A stretch of 64,000 bases of DNA from Arcobacter roscoffensis (GTDB taxonomy: Bacteria > Campylobacterota > Campylobacteria > Campylobacterales > Arcobacteraceae), in assembly GCF_024267655.1 (NCBI RefSeq), contig NZ_CP100595.1, forward strand, positions 1,364,001 through 1,428,000. Reading direction: 5' to 3'. Shown here one piece after another: positions 18,250 to 27,340 of the stretch. The translations under genes were made by a program, and so were the position numbers. The notes beneath the pieces were generated by a model. That model made no database searches. It worked only from the letters and a program-made list of their open reading frames with translations, and was not told where the DNA came from. Position 1 is the stretch's first letter. Each line of letters begins with the position of its first letter.

Positions 18250-19442
18250 TTACTTAAAATCTCTTTTAATTTTTTATGTGCATTTAGGTTAGAACTTGTA
18301 GGAATAGGGCTTCCTTGATAATAAGAAACCTTTCCTTGCTCAACTAAGATATATTTACTTACAGGTCTATCAAAATTACCCATAGTAAGTTGTATCATTC
18401 CTGAGTTTTCTTTGTTTTCTAAAGTAAAAATATCTTCAATGTGTACAAAGTATCCATTTTCAACTACAGATTTTGTTGGGATATTTTCAATTAGTTTTAA
18501 ATAATCATCAACTTCAAAGTCAAAATCAAAATCAGGTTTTATATCAATAGGCTCATCTTCTTGTGAAGATACTAACACTACATCATAAATGTTTTTACCC
18601 ATTTTTTTCCATCTATCTTCATATTTGCTAGATACTTCTAAGTCTTTATTTATATCAATAGTAATTCTTCCCTTTGGAAGATTTGTAAGAAGTTCTGTAC
18701 AATAATCAAAATATTTTCTACTATCAGTTCTAAGCTCTAAAGTCCCACCAATTTTTAAAACTCTTAAAGCTTCATTGATAAACTCATTTGAGTAAATTCT
18801 TCTATGTGGTTTTTTATCCCAAGGTACAGGGAAGTGTACAAATATTTTACCAACTTTGTTTGATTTAATAAACTCCATGAATAATCTAGCATCATAGTTA
18901 ACTACTAAAACATTTTCTATTTCTTGAAGTTCTAATTGTTTTGATAATTGCTCAATTGATGGAGTATGTATTTCAAGCCCTACAAACTGTACATCAGGAT
19001 TGTTTTTTGCTTGGTGGATTAGATGTCTACCACTTCCAAAACCAATCTCTATTTGTATTTCTTTGTCTGTATCAAATTCATCTACAAAATAGTTTATATC
19101 TTTTATATATTTGTTTTGTGGAACAATTTTATTTGAAAAGTTGTTTGTATTTGAAAAAATAATATCAGCTTCAATAGCTTTTGCATAACTGTTGATTGCA
19201 TCTTTTACAACTGATACAGGAGAAATTCTTGTAACTTTATCAAACTTAACCATTTGATTTTCATCTTTTGGTCTTACAGTTAGTAAAAAGTCTCTGTTAT
19301 CTTTTTGTACTGCTATTTTATATTCTGTATTTCTTTTTTTATCTGTAAAATTATATGACTTTGCTATAAACTTAAAATCAACACCATCACAAGTTGATGG
19401 TGTTTTAACTAAATCTGTTTTTTTATATACGATATGTGGCAT
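18246..19442 (-). CDS. trmB: tRNA (guanine-N7-)-methyltransferase, long epsilon type
   Basis: A 398-residue protein whose centre carries the TrmB methyltransferase core: motif I IEIGFGSGRHLIHQA, the acidic end of strand 2 in FVGLEIHTPS, VVNYDARLF and the signature IFVHFPVPWDKKPHRRI. It methylates G46 of tRNA variable loops. E. coli TrmB is 239 residues; here an extra ~125 N-terminal and ~120 C-terminal residues flank the core, as in other Campylobacterota. It lies between the FN3 lipoprotein (12-base gap) and ftsE (4-base overlap). Confidence 0.92.
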   Translation of the reverse strand: MPHIVYKKTDLVKTPSTCDGVDFKFIAKSYNFTDKKRNTEYKIAVQKDNRDFLLTVRPKDENQMVKFDKVTRISPVSVVKDAINSYAKAIEADIIFSNTNNFSNKIVPQNKYIKDINYFVDEFDTDKEIQIEIGFGSGRHLIHQAKNNPDVQFVGLEIHTPSIEQLSKQLELQEIENVLVVNYDARLFMEFIKSNKVGKIFVHFPVPWDKKPHRRIYSNEFINEALRVLKIGGTLELRTDSRKYFDYCTELLTNLPKGRITIDINKDLEVSSKYEDRWKKMGKNIYDVVLVSSQEDEPIDIKPDFDFDFEVDDYLKLIENIPTKSVVENGYFVHIEDIFTLENKENSGMIQLTMGNFDRPVSKYILVEQGKVSYYQGSPIPTSSNLNAHKKLKEILSK

Positions 19443-19453
19443 TTTCTACTTTA

Positions 19454-20725
19454 CTATTTTTGAATTTTTGGTAAGATTAATTCAGCTTCATCAGTCTTTT
19501 CTGAAATTAATCCATATGTGTCATTTGCTTGAATAGAGTATTTATATTGTACTCCATTGATGATATTATTGTCTTCAAATCTTAAACCTTTAATATCAGT
19601 AAACTTTTCTGTTTTACTTTCCCAGAAACCTGTTTGAGTAGTTTTATATACGTTATAAGAAACTGCTCTTTTATCTCCTGGTGTCCAGTTTAAAATTGCT
19701 TTAGAACCTTGAATTTGAGCAAGGGTCATTATTGGTTTTGAAGGTTTTGTAAGTGTCATACCCATTTTTGCATCAATTTTGTCAGAACTTCTTAAAAAGT
19801 CTTTATCAATTGAGTAAACTTTGTAGTAGTATGTTTTTCCATCATCATTTATATGATCTGTATAATCTAAAGTATTTTTTGTAAACTCTTTATGTTTTGT
19901 AAATCCAATACTTTTAAATGGACTTCTATAAATTACATATTTTATAACATCTTCTGTAGGACTTGGCTCCCATTTTAAAACAATTTTTTTAGGTTGATTT
20001 ACTGTTACTTGAAGATTTTGTACACCAATTGGTAAAGGTTTTGTTTTTGCAGTTACTACTTTACTTGGCTGTGTTGCAATATCTTCAAATGTAAAAGCAA
20101 TTATTCTATACTTAAATGTTTCATTGTTACCTAAGTTTGAATCAATATACTCAGCATTAAGTCTACCTTTGATTGTTTTTAAAGTAGTCCATTTAGTATT
20201 TTTTTCATCAAGTTTTTGTACTTTGTAATACTCGATTCTTAAATCAGGATGTGGTCTCCATACAATTTTTATTCTATTTGGAAGATCATTTATTCCCTGA
20301 ACAAAACTTACAGGTAAAGCTCTTGCAGCAGTACTAGCTACTAGAGCTTTTGTTGTTTTTGACTCCATTCCATTTCTTGCTTTTGAAGAAATTTGGTAAA
20401 CATATTTTGTATTTGGCTCTAAATCAGTATCCACAAAGTGTGTAGTGTATCTATTATCTAAACTCTCAATTAGTTTTAGTCTTCTACCATCTTTGTGCAT
20501 ATTAGCTCTATAGAAGTTATACCCCACAACTCTTGGGTCATCTATTTTTTGCCACTCAAAACCTATTGATGTAATATCTGATATCACCTTAACTGAGTTG
20601 TTATCAACTACAGGAATTGTATCATCGATTTTAGGTTTTATTGGAGTGTTCAGATTGTTTATGCTACAACCACTAAGTAAAAGAACTAAAGCTGTTAATG
20701 ATGTTGTTTTCATCAATGTTGTCAT
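19454..20725 (-). CDS. Fibronectin type III repeat lipoprotein
   Basis: A 423-residue lipoprotein. The signal ends in the lipobox LSGC with Cys at residue 20. The mature part contains about four FN3-like units, each with a Trp in an early strand (IGFEWQKIDDP, IKIVWRPHPD, IVLKWEPSPTED, AILNWTPGDK) and a YxY-type late strand (YVYQIS, FKYRII, YYYKVY, YKYSIQ). The start ATG at 20725 has GGAG about 7 bases upstream and lies inside the end of the pseudouridine synthase gene. Probably an envelope protein; binding partner unknown. Confidence 0.8.
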   Translation of the reverse strand: MTTLMKTTSLTALVLLLSGCSINNLNTPIKPKIDDTIPVVDNNSVKVISDITSIGFEWQKIDDPRVVGYNFYRANMHKDGRRLKLIESLDNRYTTHFVDTDLEPNTKYVYQISSKARNGMESKTTKALVASTAARALPVSFVQGINDLPNRIKIVWRPHPDLRIEYYKVQKLDEKNTKWTTLKTIKGRLNAEYIDSNLGNNETFKYRIIAFTFEDIATQPSKVVTAKTKPLPIGVQNLQVTVNQPKKIVLKWEPSPTEDVIKYVIYRSPFKSIGFTKHKEFTKNTLDYTDHINDDGKTYYYKVYSIDKDFLRSSDKIDAKMGMTLTKPSKPIMTLAQIQGSKAILNWTPGDKRAVSYNVYKTTQTGFWESKTEKFTDIKGLRFEDNNIINGVQYKYSIQANDTYGLISEKTDEAELILPKIQK

Positions 20726-21659
20726 TTATAATCTCCGTTTGAAAGTTGTTATTTAAAAAGTCATTCATATCATTTGGTAAATCTGCTTTAAAATTCATCT
20801 GTTTTTTTGTTATTGGATGAATTAAATATAGATTATATGCATGTAAATAAAATCTATTTATTTTATTTAAATCGCCCTTAAAACCATATAAATTATCTCC
20901 TAAAATATGCCTATTTATCGAAGCTAGGTGTACTCTTATTTGATGAGTTCTTCCTGTAAATAGTTTTGCTGCTATTAGCTCATATTTTTCATTATTGCTT
21001 TGTTGTATTTTGGCAAAAGCTGACTTCGCATTTTTACCATTTAATTCTATTGACATTTTTAGTCTATTGTTTGGGTTTCTAGCAATTGGCTTTTCCATTA
21101 CAACATTATCTTTTAAAGGTAAATCAATGATTGCAAGATAGTATCTTCCCATAGATTTATCTTCAAGTTGTTTTGATAAGCCTACATGCGCTTCATTTGT
21201 CTTTGCAACTACCATAACACCACTTGTGCCTTTATCAAGTCTATGAACTATTCCATGTCGCTCTTCACCACTTATTGTAGATAAAGATATATTTTTTAAC
21301 TTTAACCAATCAACAAGTGTTGCATCTTTTACACTTGGTGCATCATGTACTGTAAGATTGTAAGGCTTGTTTACAACTAAAATATGTTCATCTTCATAAA
21401 TTACCTTTACATCTTTACCCTCAAGCGATTCTTTTACAAAAGTTTCATCTTTTACTGGGTTTAGTTCAGTCTCGGGGAAGTGAACATCAACTTTTTGATC
21501 TACTTTTAATTTAAGACCTGTTTTACTAACTGTCTTTCCATCAACTTGTACAAACTCTTTTTTTATAAGTTGTTCTATTTGATTCCTAGATGCATCAATT
21601 TGTGATGCAAGGAATTTATCTAGTCTATTTGCTTCTTGAACAATAAAATTTTTATCCAT
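20673..21659 (-). CDS. RluA/RluD-family 23S rRNA pseudouridine synthase
   Basis: A 328-residue enzyme. An N-terminal S4 RNA-binding domain (about 7-55, RLDKFLASQIDASRNQIEQL) precedes the catalytic domain with GIVHRLDKGTSGVMVVAK, whose Asp is the catalytic residue, and FTGRTHQIRVHLA. ATG 21659 is preferred, with AAGAG about 8 bases upstream; GTG 21677 would add six residues. The opposite-strand rodA starts at 21679, so its promoter must lie inside a gene. The stop overlaps the lipoprotein gene by 53 bases. RluD-like by domain layout; the modified uridines are not deducible. Confidence 0.9.
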   Translation of the reverse strand: MDKNFIVQEANRLDKFLASQIDASRNQIEQLIKKEFVQVDGKTVSKTGLKLKVDQKVDVHFPETELNPVKDETFVKESLEGKDVKVIYEDEHILVVNKPYNLTVHDAPSVKDATLVDWLKLKNISLSTISGEERHGIVHRLDKGTSGVMVVAKTNEAHVGLSKQLEDKSMGRYYLAIIDLPLKDNVVMEKPIARNPNNRLKMSIELNGKNAKSAFAKIQQSNNEKYELIAAKLFTGRTHQIRVHLASINRHILGDNLYGFKGDLNKINRFYLHAYNLYLIHPITKKQMNFKADLPNDMNDFLNNNFQTEIINDNIDENNIINSFSSFT

Positions 21660-21678
21660 ATTTAGATACTCTTTCACT

Positions 21679-22785
21679 ATGCGTTTATTTGATAAGAGGA
21701 TTATATCCCATTTTGATTATTTATTACTAATTTTTGTTTTACCTTTGGTGTTTTTATCACATCACCTTATAAGTGAAACAAATGAAATATTAGCAAAGAA
21801 ACAATTAATATACTTTTCAATTTCACTAATTGCTTTTGCATTTGTGTTTATTTTGCCAATTAGGAAAAAATTAAGACTAATTCCGTTTTTATATTGGGTA
21901 GGTATTGCATTGCTTTTAGCTGTGGAGTTTTGGGGAGTAACAAAGCTTGGTGCAAAAAGATGGTTGCCAGTTCCAATTTTAAATACAACTATGCAACCCT
22001 CAGAGCTTATTAAACCTATTTATATTTTAATGCTTGGGTATTTAATACATAGTAGACCACCCCCAAAAAAAGGTTATGGATTAAAAGATTTTATATATTT
22101 TTCTTTTTATATTCTATTGCCTTTTATTTTGATTGCAAAAGAACCTGATTTAGGAACTGCACTTGTAATGCTTTTAGTTGGGTATGGTATTTTATTTATT
22201 ATTGGTGTAAACTGGAAAATTTGGGCAACTATTATTTTAAGTATTGGTTTATCTTCTCCTTTGATTTATACTTATTTAATCAAAGATTATCAAAAGAAAA
22301 GAATTAAAGATTTTATATCTGAAAAACCAAGTTATCACGTACAACAATCAATTATTGCTATTGGTTCAGGTGGACTTGTGGGGAAAGTAAGTGAAGATGC
22401 AACACAAACACAATTGAAGTTTTTGCCAATTGCAACAAGTGATTTTATTTTTGCTTATTTTGTGGAAAGATATGGTTTTTTAGGTGCTTTAGGGCTCATT
22501 TTTATTTATGTTTTACTTATTATGCATTTATTAAGTATGAATTATTACTATAAAGATGATTACGTCATTCGTTGTTTTGCCTCCGGATTGGCACTTTTAA
22601 TATTTTTTAACATGAGTGTTAATATTTTGATGGTTATAGGTTTTGCACCTGTTGTAGGTCTTCCCTTGCCTTTATTTTCTTATGGTGGAAGTTCTTTTAT
22701 TAACTTTGTAGTTATATTTGCTATATTAGAGAATTTATTAGCTTTTAGGTATATGGATATGTATAACTATGAAAGAAGATTATAG
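21679..22785 (+). CDS. rodA: RodA, SEDS-family peptidoglycan glycosyltransferase
   Basis: A 368-residue polytopic membrane protein of the FtsW/RodA/SpoVE family that polymerises glycan strands for rod-shaped elongation together with a class B PBP. Seen are KRWLPVPILNTTMQPSELIK, KEPDLGTALVML, and the late GSGGLVGK, LPIATSDFIFAYFVE and GLPLPLFSYGGSSF signatures. RodA rather than FtsW is favoured by its short N-terminus and QPSE context. No Shine-Dalgarno is visible, and the start lies 19 bases from the divergent rluA-type start. Confidence 0.93.
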   Translation: MRLFDKRIISHFDYLLLIFVLPLVFLSHHLISETNEILAKKQLIYFSISLIAFAFVFILPIRKKLRLIPFLYWVGIALLLAVEFWGVTKLGAKRWLPVPILNTTMQPSELIKPIYILMLGYLIHSRPPPKKGYGLKDFIYFSFYILLPFILIAKEPDLGTALVMLLVGYGILFIIGVNWKIWATIILSIGLSSPLIYTYLIKDYQKKRIKDFISEKPSYHVQQSIIAIGSGGLVGKVSEDATQTQLKFLPIATSDFIFAYFVERYGFLGALGLIFIYVLLIMHLLSMNYYYKDDYVIRCFASGLALLIFFNMSVNILMVIGFAPVVGLPLPLFSYGGSSFINFVVIFAILENLLAFRYMDMYNYERRL

Positions 22786-22820
22786 CTTATTTTAGTGTAA
22801 ATAAAATAAGCTATTTACTT
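22782..22820 (+). terminator. Terminator overlapping the rodA stop
   Basis: ATAGCTTATTTTA (22782-22794) pairs perfectly with TAAAATAAGCTAT (22802-22814) around a 7-base loop, followed by TTACTTTTT. The left arm includes the rodA stop codon. Confidence 0.8.
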
Positions 22821-22882
22821 TTTATTAAGCTTTTAGCAGTATCATTGATTTGTGTACAAAATTTTATACAAAAGGATAAAGA

Positions 22883-23461
22883 ATGACACATGAATTAATG
22901 AAACTACCTTATGAAATAGATGCCTTAGAGCCTTTGATGTCAAAGGAGACTTTAGAGTATCACTACGGAAAACATCACCAAACATATGTAAATAAATTAA
23001 ATGAGTTAATAAAAGATACAAAATATGAAAATTTACAATTAGAAGAGATTATTAAAACTTCTCAGGGTGCTATTTTCAATAATGCCGCACAAGTTTTTAA
23101 TCATGACTTTTTTTGGAATGGTTTAAGTCCAAATGAAAAACAAATACCAATAAACTTAGAAAATAAACTATTAGAAACTTTTGGTTCTTTGGATGAGTTT
23201 AAAAAAGATTTTATCGATAAAGCAACAGCTCATTTTGGTTCAGGATGGGCATGGCTAGTAAAAGATGCTGATAATAAATTAAGTATTATTTCAACAGCAA
23301 ATGCACAAACTCCTATTGTAGATGGTTTAAAGCCCCTTCTTGTATGTGATGTTTGGGAACATGCTTATTATATTGACTACAGAAATGCAAGACCTAATTA
23401 TTTAGAGAACTTCTGGAAATTAGTAAATTGGGATTTTGTAGCACAAAATTTAGAAAACTAA
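22883..23461 (+). CDS. sodB: Superoxide dismutase, Fe type
   Basis: A 192-residue cytoplasmic enzyme that dismutates superoxide. The metal-ligand context is intact: EYHYGKHHQTYV (first His), VFNHDFFWNGL (second), DVWEHAYYIDYRN (Asp and third His). FNHDFFW and FGSGWAWLV are typical of Fe-SODs, though metal choice cannot be read with certainty. Single gene with AAAGGA ahead of the start and a strong terminator after. Confidence 0.94.
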   Translation: MTHELMKLPYEIDALEPLMSKETLEYHYGKHHQTYVNKLNELIKDTKYENLQLEEIIKTSQGAIFNNAAQVFNHDFFWNGLSPNEKQIPINLENKLLETFGSLDEFKKDFIDKATAHFGSGWAWLVKDADNKLSIISTANAQTPIVDGLKPLLVCDVWEHAYYIDYRNARPNYLENFWKLVNWDFVAQNLEN

Positions 23462-23462
23462 A

Positions 23463-23495
23463 AAAAAGGCTAACTATTCTATAGTTAGCCTTTTT
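23463..23495. terminator. Bidirectional terminator between sodB and the MetF-like gene
   Basis: A 15-bp stem (AAAAAGGCTAACTAT with ATAGTTAGCCTTTTT) around the loop TCT. A-run and T-run on the two sides let it work for both convergent genes. Confidence 0.92.
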
Positions 23496-23516
23496 ATTTA
23501 TACTTTTAAAACTTTT

Positions 23517-24437
23517 TTAGTTTTCTTTTACTATTTTTTTTACTTCTTCAAGAAGCTCAACAGAAGCTTCAATCTCTTCTTTTCTAATTGCAACACTTTC
23601 AATATTACAACCAACTGGAATACCTCTTTTTTTACCAAAGATATAAAGTTCTTCAAAAATATCTCTTGATAGTTTAACTGACTCTTCTAAAATATTACCA
23701 GATTCTTTTAAATCCTCTTCTAGATAGTTTGGAATGTTAATACCTAACCATTTCATAAAGTCAAGTGTTTTAGCACTACCACAAGGAGTTAATGTAAAAA
23801 TAATAGGTACCATTTCTAAGTCATTTTCTTTTACATATTTTGCATAATCTGTTAAGAATATCTTTGATGCTTCTAAATCATATACACATTGAGTAATAAA
23901 AAACTCACAAGAACTATCTATTTTTGATGCAACTCTTAAATGCTCATCATGTTTCTTAGAGTGTCTTTCAGGTATTGCTATACCACCTAAACAAAGATTA
24001 TCATTTACTTTTCTTTTTAGTTCATATGCTTGTTTTAAAGTAATATTTGTTTGCTGTTCATGGGAAGCAGCACCTACAAATACAGAGTGAACTTGACTTT
24101 GTTTTGTCTCTTCTAACCATGTAGAAAATCTCTCTTCATTATAGTTACCAACTGCTCTATAAACAATTCTTGGAGTTTTTAAATCTTGTAAATAGTTTTT
24201 TGAATACTCACAAGGATTGATTGTTTTGATAAATGGAAAAGGTCTTTTTTCATCAGTTCTATCTGACTCATCTTGAATATCGTATAAAACTAAACCATCA
24301 ACATTTAATTTAGAGATTCTTTCAACGTGTTTTTTTGCAATCTCTTTTATTTCTTCTTCTGTATGCTTTACTTTAGGTGGTGTAATACCATATAAAATAA
24401 TGCCTTCTTCTTTCTTTCTTATCTTATCTGTTAACAT
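23517..24437 (-). CDS. Methylenetetrahydrofolate reductase-fold protein (non-canonical MetF)
   Basis: A 306-residue protein with the MTHFR TIM-barrel pattern: an early GIILYGITPPK strand, GLVLYDIQDESDR, VFVGAASHEQQTN, and a C-terminal FFITQCVYDLEASKIF like MetF's folate/FAD region. Canonical MetF has FEFFPPK at the first strand, whereas this reads YGITPPK, pointing to a divergent branch. It may be a true reductase or a paralogue with another folate-linked role. It follows the 3-TM gene on the minus strand with a 69-base gap. Confidence 0.72.
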   Translation of the reverse strand: MLTDKIRKKEEGIILYGITPPKVKHTEEEIKEIAKKHVERISKLNVDGLVLYDIQDESDRTDEKRPFPFIKTINPCEYSKNYLQDLKTPRIVYRAVGNYNEERFSTWLEETKQSQVHSVFVGAASHEQQTNITLKQAYELKRKVNDNLCLGGIAIPERHSKKHDEHLRVASKIDSSCEFFITQCVYDLEASKIFLTDYAKYVKENDLEMVPIIFTLTPCGSAKTLDFMKWLGINIPNYLEEDLKESGNILEESVKLSRDIFEELYIFGKKRGIPVGCNIESVAIRKEEIEASVELLEEVKKIVKEN

Positions 24438-24506
24438 TTGTTACCTTGATATAAATTATTAAAATTTTCGTATTTTACTAAGTTATGTTTAAATTTATGT
24501 AAAAGA

Positions 24507-25232
24507 CTATGGTTGATTTTGATTATTAAGTATTACTTTAAGCATATCAAGGTCATATATAGATGGTCCACAACTCTCTTTTGTAGTAACTATTTTTATA
24601 AGCTCATCATTTTTATCATCTAAATAATCATATTCTAAAATATATTGTTTCTTAAGTAAATCAAGCGTAGTTTCATCTTCACATAAAGAGTTTTGAACAT
24701 CTTCCTTGAAGCTTTTTAGATTCAAGCTCGCTATATGAGAAAACCTTTTATTTACTATTTGGTATGTATATTTTATTTTGTTATCTTTTTTATCAATAGC
24801 TTTTAGATTTGTATATGAATTAACTTTTATTGGAACTTGTTCTTTATATAATTCAATTTGAGATTCTATAAAATAGTCTTCTAATAAATAAACTTTTATA
24901 AGCTCAAGACTTGTAATAAGTGTTATTATAAGATTTAAAGTAACTAAAACTTTTGCAAAAAATGAAAAAACTTTTGAACCTGTATATTTATTTGCACTTC
25001 TTATTACAGCTATGAAAATAAATATTGTATATAAAAATAAAATAGAGAATAAAAATAGATCAAGCAGTGTTTCTTGTTTATGAAAAGTTAACTGATAATG
25101 AGTGTTTTCTAAATCAAGTTCAATATAACTATTTAAAATAAAAGTAATTAGTACAAAATAAATCCAAAATACTATATTTAAGGCTATTTCTCCTTTGAAC
25201 AGTTTTCTAAAAAACTCATTTAGTTTTGTCAT
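24507..25232 (-). CDS. Membrane protein of unknown function, tonB-linked
   Basis: A 241-residue protein with about three N-terminal membrane segments (roughly residues 14-36, 56-80 and 90-112) and a ~125-residue C-terminal soluble domain with two Cys. ATG 25232 is preferred: AAGGA sits 8-9 bases upstream, whereas an ATG six bases earlier is too close. It begins 14 bases after the TonB-like gene, so the two are probably co-transcribed. I do not recognise the family; ExbB/ExbD features are not evident. Confidence 0.6.
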   Translation of the reverse strand: MTKLNEFFRKLFKGEIALNIVFWIYFVLITFILNSYIELDLENTHYQLTFHKQETLLDLFLFSILFLYTIFIFIAVIRSANKYTGSKVFSFFAKVLVTLNLIITLITSLELIKVYLLEDYFIESQIELYKEQVPIKVNSYTNLKAIDKKDNKIKYTYQIVNKRFSHIASLNLKSFKEDVQNSLCEDETTLDLLKKQYILEYDYLDDKNDELIKIVTTKESCGPSIYDLDMLKVILNNQNQP

Positions 25233-25245
25233 TTTCATTTTCCTT

Positions 25246-26019
25246 TTAATAAAGTCTATATTGTACATTAAAGATAAGCTTCGTGGCACTTTTTGGTCTA
25301 GGGTAGTCTTTATATGCTATTTTAATCAGCTCTAAACTATAGTCATCAAAAACAGAGTATCCAGATGAATTACTTATCTTTAAATTTGAAATATCCCCAT
25401 TTGGATGGAATATAAAAGATACTTGATTTATACCTGATATTCTCATTTCTCTTGCTATATAAGGATAACCCATCTGATTTAAAACTCTTTGTGTTATTGC
25501 TTGAAATGTATTTAAATTTTTCTTAATAAATGCTTTTTGTACTTTTGTAAATGTTTCAAATTCTCTACCATAAAGTCTTTCAACTTGGCTTGTCATTTTC
25601 TCTTCTTTAGAATCCCTTTGAGATAAAAAGTCTTCAAGTGTTTTATTTTGAATAGATTTTTCTTTATTTACAATTTGATTTTTTAAGATTTTATTTTGCA
25701 GTTTTTTACTTTTTTCTAATTGTTTTTTAGGAAGCTTTTTTTGAACTGTTTTTTTCTTTACACTTTTTTTTGTTTTCTTTTCAATTTTTGGTTTTTGTAC
25801 TTTTTGTTTTTTAATATTTGGCTTTTTTAATTCTTTTTTAGGCTCAATTTTTTTAGCTTCAGGCTTTTTCTTTAGTTTTACATATTTAATTTCAGTTGTT
25901 TTTTTTATTTCTTCTTTATTCTGTATGTTTTTTTTAGGCTCAGGTTTTTGCGTAAATGAGAAAATAAATAAGAAATGAAATAAAATAGATAGGAAAAATG
26001 CAATTAAAATTAGTTTCAT
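25246..26019 (-). CDS. TonB-like energy transducer
   Basis: A 257-residue protein with one N-terminal membrane anchor (about 3-20), a long Lys/Pro/Gln-rich periplasmic spacer (about 25-125), and a C-terminal TonB-type domain (about 165-257) including FIFHPNGDISNLKISNSSGYSVFD and LIFNVQYRLY. It would couple proton motive force to outer-membrane receptors. exbB/exbD and a receptor are not adjacent. The promoter is probably in the 112-base A+T-rich gap shared with the divergent diguanylate cyclase gene. Confidence 0.85.
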   Translation of the reverse strand: MKLILIAFFLSILFHFLFIFSFTQKPEPKKNIQNKEEIKKTTEIKYVKLKKKPEAKKIEPKKELKKPNIKKQKVQKPKIEKKTKKSVKKKTVQKKLPKKQLEKSKKLQNKILKNQIVNKEKSIQNKTLEDFLSQRDSKEEKMTSQVERLYGREFETFTKVQKAFIKKNLNTFQAITQRVLNQMGYPYIAREMRISGINQVSFIFHPNGDISNLKISNSSGYSVFDDYSLELIKIAYKDYPRPKSATKLIFNVQYRLY

Positions 26020-26095
26020 AAAAGGATTATATTAAAAAAATACTAATACAATATTAATCAGTTTTTTTAAAAGCTTATATTTTATTATTATTTGT

Positions 26096-26101
26096 TATAA
26101 T
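26096..26101 (+). promoter_or_regulatory. -10 box for the diguanylate cyclase gene
   Basis: TATAAT lies 30 bases upstream of the TTG start at 26132, with an AGG ribosome site at 26122-26124. Confidence 0.45.
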
Positions 26102-26131
26102 ATTAGTTATATAAAATTAATAGGTGTTTTT

Positions 26132-27268
26132 TTGAAAGAACTAGAATTTTTTAATATCATAAAAAATATATTTAGCACTAAAATATATTTACTAATTTCT
26201 TTTTTATTCCTCTCTTTGATGTTGTTTATCTCTTTTTTTGTTAAAAGTACAATAATACCTTCATTTAAAGAACAAGTTATTTCTAATATTATTGATAATA
26301 CTACAAGATTGGCTTTTAGAATTTCTAAAAATATGGATTTTGAAAATCTAAGCAAAGATGATTTGTCTAAAAACTTGGCACTTGATTTAAGTATTTTTAA
26401 AATCTCTAAAATTCATTATTTTGATAAGTATGGAAAGATTATTTATTCAACAAAAAAAGAAAAAATAGATAATCAAAAAATTGATTGGTATTTCTCTGAT
26501 GTTTTAACAAAGGGCAAAATCTATTATGAAATAGAAAAAAATGATAAAAACACACTTTTAGAAGTTTATGTTCCTATTTTAAAAGGTGGGGACTATCAAG
26601 GTGCTTTTGAATTATATTATGACATTACAAATGAGATGAATAGTTTTGAAGAACTATCAACTAAAATTATGAGTTTAGTACTGTTCAGTGGTACTTTTTT
26701 CTCTATGATATTTTTAATTGTTATGTATAATGCAAGCAAAAGTAATCTTAAATTAAAGAATAATGAGGGTAGGTTAAAAGAACTTGCTAATACTGACAGT
26801 TTAACAAAACTCTATAATAGAAGATATTTTTATAAGATTGCTACAAAAATATTAAAGTTATCACAAAGAGCAAAACAAGATATTTGTATATGTATGATAG
26901 ATATTGATAATTTTAAAAACATAAATGATACATATGGACATCACTTAGGTGATTATGTAATAAAAAACTTAGCTAAAAGGCTAAATACATTAACAAGGCA
27001 AAGTGATATAGTTGCAAGATATGGTGGAGAAGAGTTCGTATTGCTTTTTCCTAATACAAGTATAGAAGGTGCTCAAATAATTGCTAAGAAGATATGTAAA
27101 GAAATTTCTGAACAAAAACTAATTAACAAAAAGATTAATCTAAGTTATACAATATCTTTAGGGCTTAGTTTGTATAATGGAGAAGATTCAATAGATGATT
27201 TCATTATAAAAGCTGATGAGAGTTTATACAAAGCTAAACATGCAGGGAAAAATCAAGTTATATTTTAG
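26132..27268 (+). CDS. Membrane-bound diguanylate cyclase (GGDEF)
   Basis: A 378-residue inner-membrane protein that starts at TTG. Two membrane segments (about residues 16-38 and 178-200) flank a ~140-residue periplasmic sensor region, followed by a GGDEF domain. The active motif is GGEEF at 298-302. An RxxD inhibitory site (RQSD, 289-292) lies exactly five residues before it, so product feedback is expected. It should make c-di-GMP in response to an unknown periplasmic cue, opposing the EAL protein at 11439-13436. Confidence 0.92.
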   Translation: MKELEFFNIIKNIFSTKIYLLISFLFLSLMLFISFFVKSTIIPSFKEQVISNIIDNTTRLAFRISKNMDFENLSKDDLSKNLALDLSIFKISKIHYFDKYGKIIYSTKKEKIDNQKIDWYFSDVLTKGKIYYEIEKNDKNTLLEVYVPILKGGDYQGAFELYYDITNEMNSFEELSTKIMSLVLFSGTFFSMIFLIVMYNASKSNLKLKNNEGRLKELANTDSLTKLYNRRYFYKIATKILKLSQRAKQDICICMIDIDNFKNINDTYGHHLGDYVIKNLAKRLNTLTRQSDIVARYGGEEFVLLFPNTSIEGAQIIAKKICKEISEQKLINKKINLSYTISLGLSLYNGEDSIDDFIIKADESLYKAKHAGKNQVIF

Positions 27269-27340
27269 AGCTTACTTTTACTCTATCGTAAATATTTTTT
27301 GGGTATCCTATGGCAAAATTATTACTGAATAGGATATTAA

